From positions 1 through 8,381 of the forward strand of contig JAFANO010000594.1 in NCBI GenBank assembly GCA_019232645.1: 8,381 bases of DNA, given 5' to 3'. The position numbers were made by a program, and so were the translations under genes. Below are positions 5,625 through 8,381 of the stretch, one piece after another. Source of the stretch: Planctomycetaceae bacterium. Its GTDB lineage: Bacteria; Planctomycetota; Planctomycetia; Isosphaerales; Isosphaeraceae. Below the pieces are notes generated by a model. It was not told the origin of the DNA. It did not search any database and worked only from the letters and a program-made list of their open reading frames with translations. The stretch's first letter is position 1. The number at the start of each line of letters is the position of its first letter.

Positions 5625-6941
5625 ATGCAACGGCAGAATCTGTCGCGACGAGGTTTCCTGGCGCGATGGACCGCGGCCCTGACCGCGGGCGCCGGCCTGC
5701 CGGCGTGGTACGCCCGCCGGGTGCTCGCCGACGAGCAGGAGAAAGAGGCCGCGGCGCGGAAGCGGGTTGGTCCGAACGATCAGATCATCCTGGGCGCCAT
5801 CGGGGTTGGCGGCCAGGGCGTCGTCATCATGAAGCAGGCGATGAGCAAGCCGGGCGTCAAGGTCGTCGCCGTCTGCGACGTCGACTCCGAGCGTCGCGAG
5901 AAGGCCGCCCAGGTCGTCGGCAGCGGCTGCGCCAAGTACGCCGACTTTCGCGAGTTGCTCGCGCGCGACGACCTCGACGCGGTGACCATCGGCACGGTGG
6001 ACCATTGGCATGCCCTGACCTCGATCGCCGCGATGAAGTCGGGGCGCGACGTCTACTGCGAGAAACCGCTGGCGCTGACGATCGCCGAGGGCCGGGCGAC
6101 GCTCCAGGCCGCGCGGAAGTACGACCGGATCTTCCAGACCGGCACCATGCAACGCTCCGACCCGCGGTATCGCCTGGCCTGCGAGCTGGTCCGCAACGGC
6201 CGGGTCGGCAAGGTCCACACCGTCGAGGCGCGGATCGGTGACAACCCGGTCGGCGGCCCCTTCCCCGTCGTCCCGATCCCCAAGGAGCTCGACTGGGATT
6301 TCTGGCAGGGCCCGACCCCCGACGTGCCCTACGTGAAAGAGCGTTGTCATGCCCATTTCCGCTGGTGGTATGAGTACTCGGGCGGCAAGCTGACCGACTG
6401 GGGCGCCCACCATCATGACATCGCGCAGTGGGGCCTCGGGACCGACGAGACCGGCCCGGTCGCCGTCACGGCCGTCGGCGTCACCCCGTCGGACAAGCCG
6501 AACAGCTTCAACTGCCACCCCCACTTCGCGGTCACCTTCAACTTCGCCGACGGCACCCGCCTGATCACCACCAGCGACGGTGAGAACGGCAACCGCTTCA
6601 TCGGCGACGAGGGCTGGATCTTCATCAACCGCGGCCGGATCGATGCCAGCGACGAGGCGATGATCAAGGAGCCACTGCCCCAGGATGCGGTCAGGCTTGA
6701 CGTCTCGAACGACCACATGGGCAATTTCCTCGACGGCGTCCGGACCCGCAAGCGGCCGATCTGCGACGTGTCGATCGGCCACCACTCGGCCAACATCTGC
6801 CACCTGGGCGTGATCTCGCTGCGACTCGGCAGGCCACTCCAGTGGGACCCCGCCGCCGAGCGGTTCCACGGGCCCGGCGGCGACGAGGCGAACCGGTGGA
6901 TCGCGCGGGAGATGCGGTCGCCCTGGAAGCTCGAGGTCTGA
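5625..6941 (+). CDS. Tat-exported Gfo/Idh/MocA-family oxidoreductase
   Basis: A 438-residue NAD(P)-dependent oxidoreductase of the glucose-fructose oxidoreductase/inositol dehydrogenase/MocA family. The N-terminus carries a twin-arginine signal, SRRGFL at 7-12, then a hydrophobic stretch rich in Ala and Gly to about residue 35, so the folded protein is probably exported. The Rossmann domain has GAIGVGGQG at 57-65, then VVAVCDVD (acidic residue at the end of beta-2), and CEKP at 145-148 with the conserved lysine at 147. The C-terminal domain has TDWGAHHHDIAQW (about 257-269), where the family's catalytic histidine and aspartate lie, then NDHMGNFLDGVRTRKRP (about 362-378) and a C-terminal WDP...PW segment. 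Typical reactions oxidise or reduce sugars, inositols or other polyols, but the substrate is not evident. The open frame extends upstream to an ATG at 5565; 5625 is preferred for the ribosome-binding site and the Tat motif position. The gene appears to be single. Confidence 0.9.
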   Translation: MQRQNLSRRGFLARWTAALTAGAGLPAWYARRVLADEQEKEAAARKRVGPNDQIILGAIGVGGQGVVIMKQAMSKPGVKVVAVCDVDSERREKAAQVVGSGCAKYADFRELLARDDLDAVTIGTVDHWHALTSIAAMKSGRDVYCEKPLALTIAEGRATLQAARKYDRIFQTGTMQRSDPRYRLACELVRNGRVGKVHTVEARIGDNPVGGPFPVVPIPKELDWDFWQGPTPDVPYVKERCHAHFRWWYEYSGGKLTDWGAHHHDIAQWGLGTDETGPVAVTAVGVTPSDKPNSFNCHPHFAVTFNFADGTRLITTSDGENGNRFIGDEGWIFINRGRIDASDEAMIKEPLPQDAVRLDVSNDHMGNFLDGVRTRKRPICDVSIGHHSANICHLGVISLRLGRPLQWDPAAERFHGPGGDEANRWIAREMRSPWKLEV

Positions 6942-6952
6942 GGCTGGTGGCC

Positions 6953-6972
6953 CCGAAGATGGGCGCCTTCGG
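6953..6972 (+). terminator. Possible weak terminator hairpin after the oxidoreductase
   Basis: CCGAAG (6953-6958) and CTTCGG (6967-6972) form a perfect 6-bp stem with an 8-base loop, starting 11 bases after the stop codon. There is no T-run, so it is at most a weak or factor-assisted terminator, or an mRNA-end stabiliser. Confidence 0.3.
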
Positions 6973-7110
6973 TCAACCCCTGGATCCCTGATTCTCAAGT
7001 GGGACACGCGAATCGGAGCGATCCCGATCGAGATCTCGAATTCCTCGTCGTCCGGACTCGTGCACGTCATCGACGCGCCGAGCCCGGGCGATGTGCGCGA
7101 CCGGATCGCT

Positions 7111-7137
7111 CGGGGCGGGCCCTCGGCCTCCGCCCCG
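7111..7137. other. GC-rich 8-bp stem-loop
   Basis: CGGGGCGG (7111-7118) and CCGCCCCG (7130-7137) are perfect complements around an 11-base loop. The stem lies about 170 bases after the oxidoreductase stop and has no T-run. Its function is unknown; chance in GC-rich DNA is possible, although eight contiguous pairs is above the local background. Confidence 0.4.
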
Positions 7138-7221
7138 GAGATTGGGCCGATTCGTGGGTTCAGGGCAAGGGCCCGCTGCGACCGTTGAAGCGACGACCCA
7201 TCTCGTGAAAGAAGGGATGTT

Positions 7222-7250
7222 GTAATTCCCCAGCACCTATGATAAATTAC
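7222..7250 (+). promoter_or_regulatory. AT-rich island with inverted repeat and -10-like TATGAT
   Basis: This is the most AT-rich stretch before the regulator gene. GTAATT (7222-7227) and AATTAC (7245-7250) form an inverted repeat around a 17-base spacer, and TATGAT at 7238-7243 inside it resembles a -10 box. No good -35 sits 16-18 bases upstream. If it is used, the leader would be over 200 bases long. A promoter with an operator around it is inferred, not shown. Confidence 0.3.
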
Positions 7251-7266
7251 CCTTCAATAGATTTCG

Positions 7267-7297
7267 ACGCTTGCGCGGGTGTCGTCAGAACAAGCGT
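7267..7297. repeat. 7-bp inverted repeat in the ArsR leader
   Basis: ACGCTTG (7267-7273) and CAAGCGT (7291-7297) are perfect reverse complements with a 17-base spacer, the same spacer as the AT-rich repeat just upstream. It could be an operator half-site pair or an RNA stem. Confidence 0.35.
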
Positions 7298-7314
7298 GCA
7301 ACCATCAATGTTCA

Positions 7315-7363
7315 GGGGATGAGGCGACCTCCCCTCGTGGCGAGGTGAGGATGAGGAGCGGGG
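7315..7363. repeat. Degenerate dispersed-type intergenic repeat
   Basis: This purine-skewed segment contains GGATGAGG twice (7317-7324 and 7349-7356) and a small hairpin, CCTCG-TGG-CGAGG (7333-7345). On the minus strand it translates to phrases such as 'LTSPRGEVASSP', the kind of false peptide produced by the 'CCTCATCC...CTCGCC...GAGG' intergenic repeats common in many high-GC bacteria. Assignment to such a repeat family is from memory; only the internal repeats are seen directly. Confidence 0.35.
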
Positions 7364-7414
7364 CAAACTTTCCTGGACTTTTCTCCCCCTTGAGCCCGAC
7401 GCTGGGCCGGCAAA

Positions 7415-7436
7415 GGGCGTCGCGATCGCGTCGCCC
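7415..7436. promoter_or_regulatory. 22-bp dyad upstream of the ArsR-type gene, candidate operator or leader hairpin
   Basis: GGGCG, T, CGCGATCGCG, T, CGCCC: a 22-bp dyad whose only mismatch is one T-T pair (7420/7431). It ends 11 bases before the AGGAG ribosome-binding site (7448-7452) of the regulator. Such placement suits autoregulation by a dimeric winged-helix protein, or a leader hairpin near the ribosome-binding site. Binding is inferred only. Confidence 0.4.
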
Positions 7437-7459
7437 CTTCGGACCAGAGGAGTCTTTCG

Positions 7460-7825
7460 ATGGCCTCGACCGACACCGATTCCAAGAACGAGACACCGAC
7501 ATCCAAGGCCTCGAGCACCAAGGCGAATAAGGCCGCCAAGGAGTCCGAGCAACGCCTGAAGCAGGCCCAGCGCGCGGCGAACCTGTTGAAGCAGGTCAGC
7601 GACCCGACCCGGTTGCAAATCCTCCTGATGCTGATGGACGGCGAGAAGCACGTCGGCGCCCTCAGCGAGCAGTTGAGCCAGAGCCAACCCGCCGTCAGCC
7701 ATCACCTAGCCCTGCTCCGGCATGGGGGTATTATCGTCCCGCGCCGCCAGGGTAAAAATAATTTCTACGGGCTGACCGACGCAGGGGAGGAACTGGCCAA
7801 GGTCGTGCGAGACGTGGTCACCTGA
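7460..7825 (+). CDS. ArsR-type winged-helix transcriptional regulator lacking cysteines
   Basis: A 121-residue DNA-binding protein. Residues 1-35 are Lys, Ser, Thr and Ala rich and probably disordered or a charged helix. The winged helix-turn-helix follows: SDPTRLQILLML at 47-58, a 'VGALSEQL' helix at about 65-72, recognition helix QPAVSHHLALLRHGG at 77-91, and the wing with RRQGKNNFYGLT at 95-106. These are hallmark ArsR/SmtB features. The protein has no cysteine at all, and the position of the classic 'ELCVCDL' metal site reads MDGEKHVGAL, so it is unlikely to sense metals through thiols. The short remainder after the wing may be the dimer helix. The ATG at 7460 has AGGAG seven bases upstream. 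Its target is unknown. Upstream dyads suggest autoregulation, and the neighbouring flavoprotein gene is a possible target. Confidence 0.85.
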   Translation: MASTDTDSKNETPTSKASSTKANKAAKESEQRLKQAQRAANLLKQVSDPTRLQILLMLMDGEKHVGALSEQLSQSQPAVSHHLALLRHGGIIVPRRQGKNNFYGLTDAGEELAKVVRDVVT

Positions 7826-7869
7826 TCGGCCCCGCCGCCGCCTCGCGTCCCCTTCATCGAAATATACCG

Positions 7870-7884
7870 ACCGTCACGGTTTTT
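7870..7884 (+). terminator. Short palindrome followed by a T-run; candidate terminator or operator
   Basis: ACCGT-C-ACGGT (7870-7880) is a perfect 11-bp dyad immediately followed by T's (TTTTT at 7880-7884), 44 bases after the stop of the regulator gene. As RNA it would form a four-pair stem with a three-base loop, short for an intrinsic terminator. The dyad core recurs at 8098-8107, which fits a protein-binding site as well. Confidence 0.35.
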
Positions 7885-8097
7885 CAGGGCGGATCATGAC
7901 GACCCTGGAAAACCAGGCTCGGCGGGTGTCATCGGATGGTGTCTCACGGCCAGGGATCACGCCGCGAGGTCCGCCCGAACGGTTGCCGCCCGACGCAAGA
8001 TCGGCGCATTCAAGTTGTTCGTCCGCAATGTGTTCCAAACTCAGGTGTCGATCCCTCGTCGACTCCCGCGGGCCTGACAAAAACAGGACCCCCAGAA

Positions 8098-8107
8098 ACC
8101 GTCACGG
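8098..8107. repeat. Second copy of the ACCGTCACGG motif
   Basis: ACCGTCACGG repeats exactly the first ten bases of the dyad at 7870-7880, 228 bases upstream, and lies 90 bases before the start of the flavoprotein gene. It keeps all but the last base of the dyad. It may be an operator, or chance. Confidence 0.3.
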
Positions 8108-8197
8108 ACGGGAAAAATCCTGTAGGCAGTGAAGACGAGCATGCATTAAACTCGTGCCTCATCACCTACACTTGTTGTGCCCCGACGAGACCACGCG

Positions 8198-8381
8198 ATG
8201 AGCAAGCCAATCCCGGAGCCGATCAAACCGGATCAACTCGAGGACCTGGCCTTAGCGGTCGTCAAGGCCGACCGGTCCCCCCAGTTGGCGACGATCGATG
8301 GCAATCAGCCGAGGGTCCGACCCATCTCTACGGTCAAGCTTGAAGGCTTCACGGTTTATGTACCGAACTTCCGGCGCTACG
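8198..8381 (+). CDS. Pyridoxamine-5'-phosphate-oxidase-like flavoprotein, N-terminal fragment
   Basis: The frame opens at the ATG at 8198 and runs off the right edge after 61 full codons. It reads MSKPIPEPIKPDQL, then ADRSPQLATIDGNQPRVRPI (24-43), then GFTVYVPNFRRY (50-61). The 'LATIDGNQPRVRPIS' strand-turn-strand is the characteristic start of the split-barrel FMN-binding fold in pyridoxamine-5'-phosphate-oxidase-like proteins, followed by the second strand pair seen in this family. Members bind FMN, F420 or haem and carry out varied redox reactions, so the reaction cannot be stated from this fragment. It is probably cytoplasmic, as no signal peptide is present. The ribosome-binding site is weak (GAGA about seven bases upstream). 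The gene lies 372 bases downstream of the ArsR-type regulator on the same strand. Confidence 0.7.
   Translation, partial: MSKPIPEPIKPDQLEDLALAVVKADRSPQLATIDGNQPRVRPISTVKLEGFTVYVPNFRRY

Larger units (their letters stand above)
6942..7459. other. Intergenic region upstream of the ArsR-type regulator
   Basis: This gap of about 520 bases lies between the oxidoreductase and the small regulator. No coding sequence is supported on either strand. It holds, in order: a hairpin just after the oxidoreductase stop, a GC-rich stem at 7111-7137, an AT-rich island around 7220-7265, two short inverted repeats, a degenerate dispersed-type repeat, and a 22-bp dyad just before the regulator's ribosome-binding site. 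These are listed separately. Confidence 0.5.
7826..8197. other. Intergenic region between the regulator and the flavoprotein gene
   Basis: No gene is supported here. It contains a short terminator-like hairpin at 7870-7884, a small stem CCTGG-AAAA-CCAGG at 7904-7917, a second copy of ACCGTCACGG at 8098-8107, and an imperfect stem ACGAG/CTCGT (8135-8139 and 8151-8155) about 40 bases before the flavoprotein start. The stretch around 8142-8150 (TGCATTAAA) is AT-rich and could be part of a promoter, but no -35 partner is evident. Confidence 0.45.

Noticed and set aside
5517..7070. A 517-codon antisense open frame over the oxidoreductase gene
   Set aside because: It mirrors the codon pattern of the real gene on the other strand and shows no recognisable domain.
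6973..7236. A minus-strand open frame of 87 codons in the gap before the ArsR gene
   Set aside because: It is Arg/Gly/Pro rich, has no motif, and covers the GC stem and the AT-rich island, so it looks non-coding.
7315..7436. Possible CRISPR array or tandem-repeat block
   Set aside because: The repeats are short, unequal and not regularly spaced, and there are no cas genes in the window.
7896..8132. A 78-codon plus-strand frame between the regulator and the flavoprotein gene
   Set aside because: No ribosome-binding site or domain, and an amino-acid composition typical of untranslated high-GC sequence.

Overview
The window reads as an ordinary stretch of chromosome from a high-GC planctomycete, most likely of the Isosphaera/Singulisphaera type. 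That placement is inferred from the base composition, a Tat-exported Gfo/Idh/MocA oxidoreductase of the kind expanded in Planctomycetes, a membrane protein with an 'NPYAPP' N-terminus, and long intergenic gaps. No marker gene here proves the taxonomy.

Layout from left to right. At the left edge the first 34 codons of a PfkB-family sugar-phosphate kinase run leftward off the window. A gap of about 420 bases separates it from a rightward pair: an 884-residue membrane protein with two copies of a transporter-like module and a C-terminal spermidine-synthase-like domain, then a membrane-anchored TlpA/ResA-type thioredoxin 60 bases downstream. Facing this pair is a leftward gene for a 302-residue multi-pass membrane protein of unknown function. 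The convergent gap between them holds a 12-bp perfect inverted repeat that overlaps a 15-bp palindrome and looks like a REP/MITE-type repeat. After a gap of about 575 bases comes the Tat-exported Gfo/Idh/MocA oxidoreductase, whose start I place at 5625. A further gap of about 520 bases carries several dyads and a degenerate dispersed repeat. It leads to a small ArsR-type winged-helix regulator. After another gap of 372 bases, a pyridoxamine-5'-phosphate-oxidase-like flavoprotein begins at 8198 and runs off the right edge.

Functional links are weak. Only the fused spermidine-synthase-like protein and the TlpA protein look like one transcription unit. They may share an envelope or redox role, but nothing in the sequence shows this. 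The ArsR regulator lacks cysteines, so it is unlikely to be a thiol-based metal sensor. Dyads upstream of it, and a repeated ACCGTCACGG motif on both sides of the gap between it and the flavoprotein, are candidate operators.

I see no CRISPR array, transposase, tRNA, rRNA, phage gene or defence cassette, and no clear undescribed multi-gene system. The points most worth checking are the duplicated membrane module fused to a spermidine-synthase fold with an altered active site, the REP-like repeat at 3983-4045, and the dyads in the ArsR leader.
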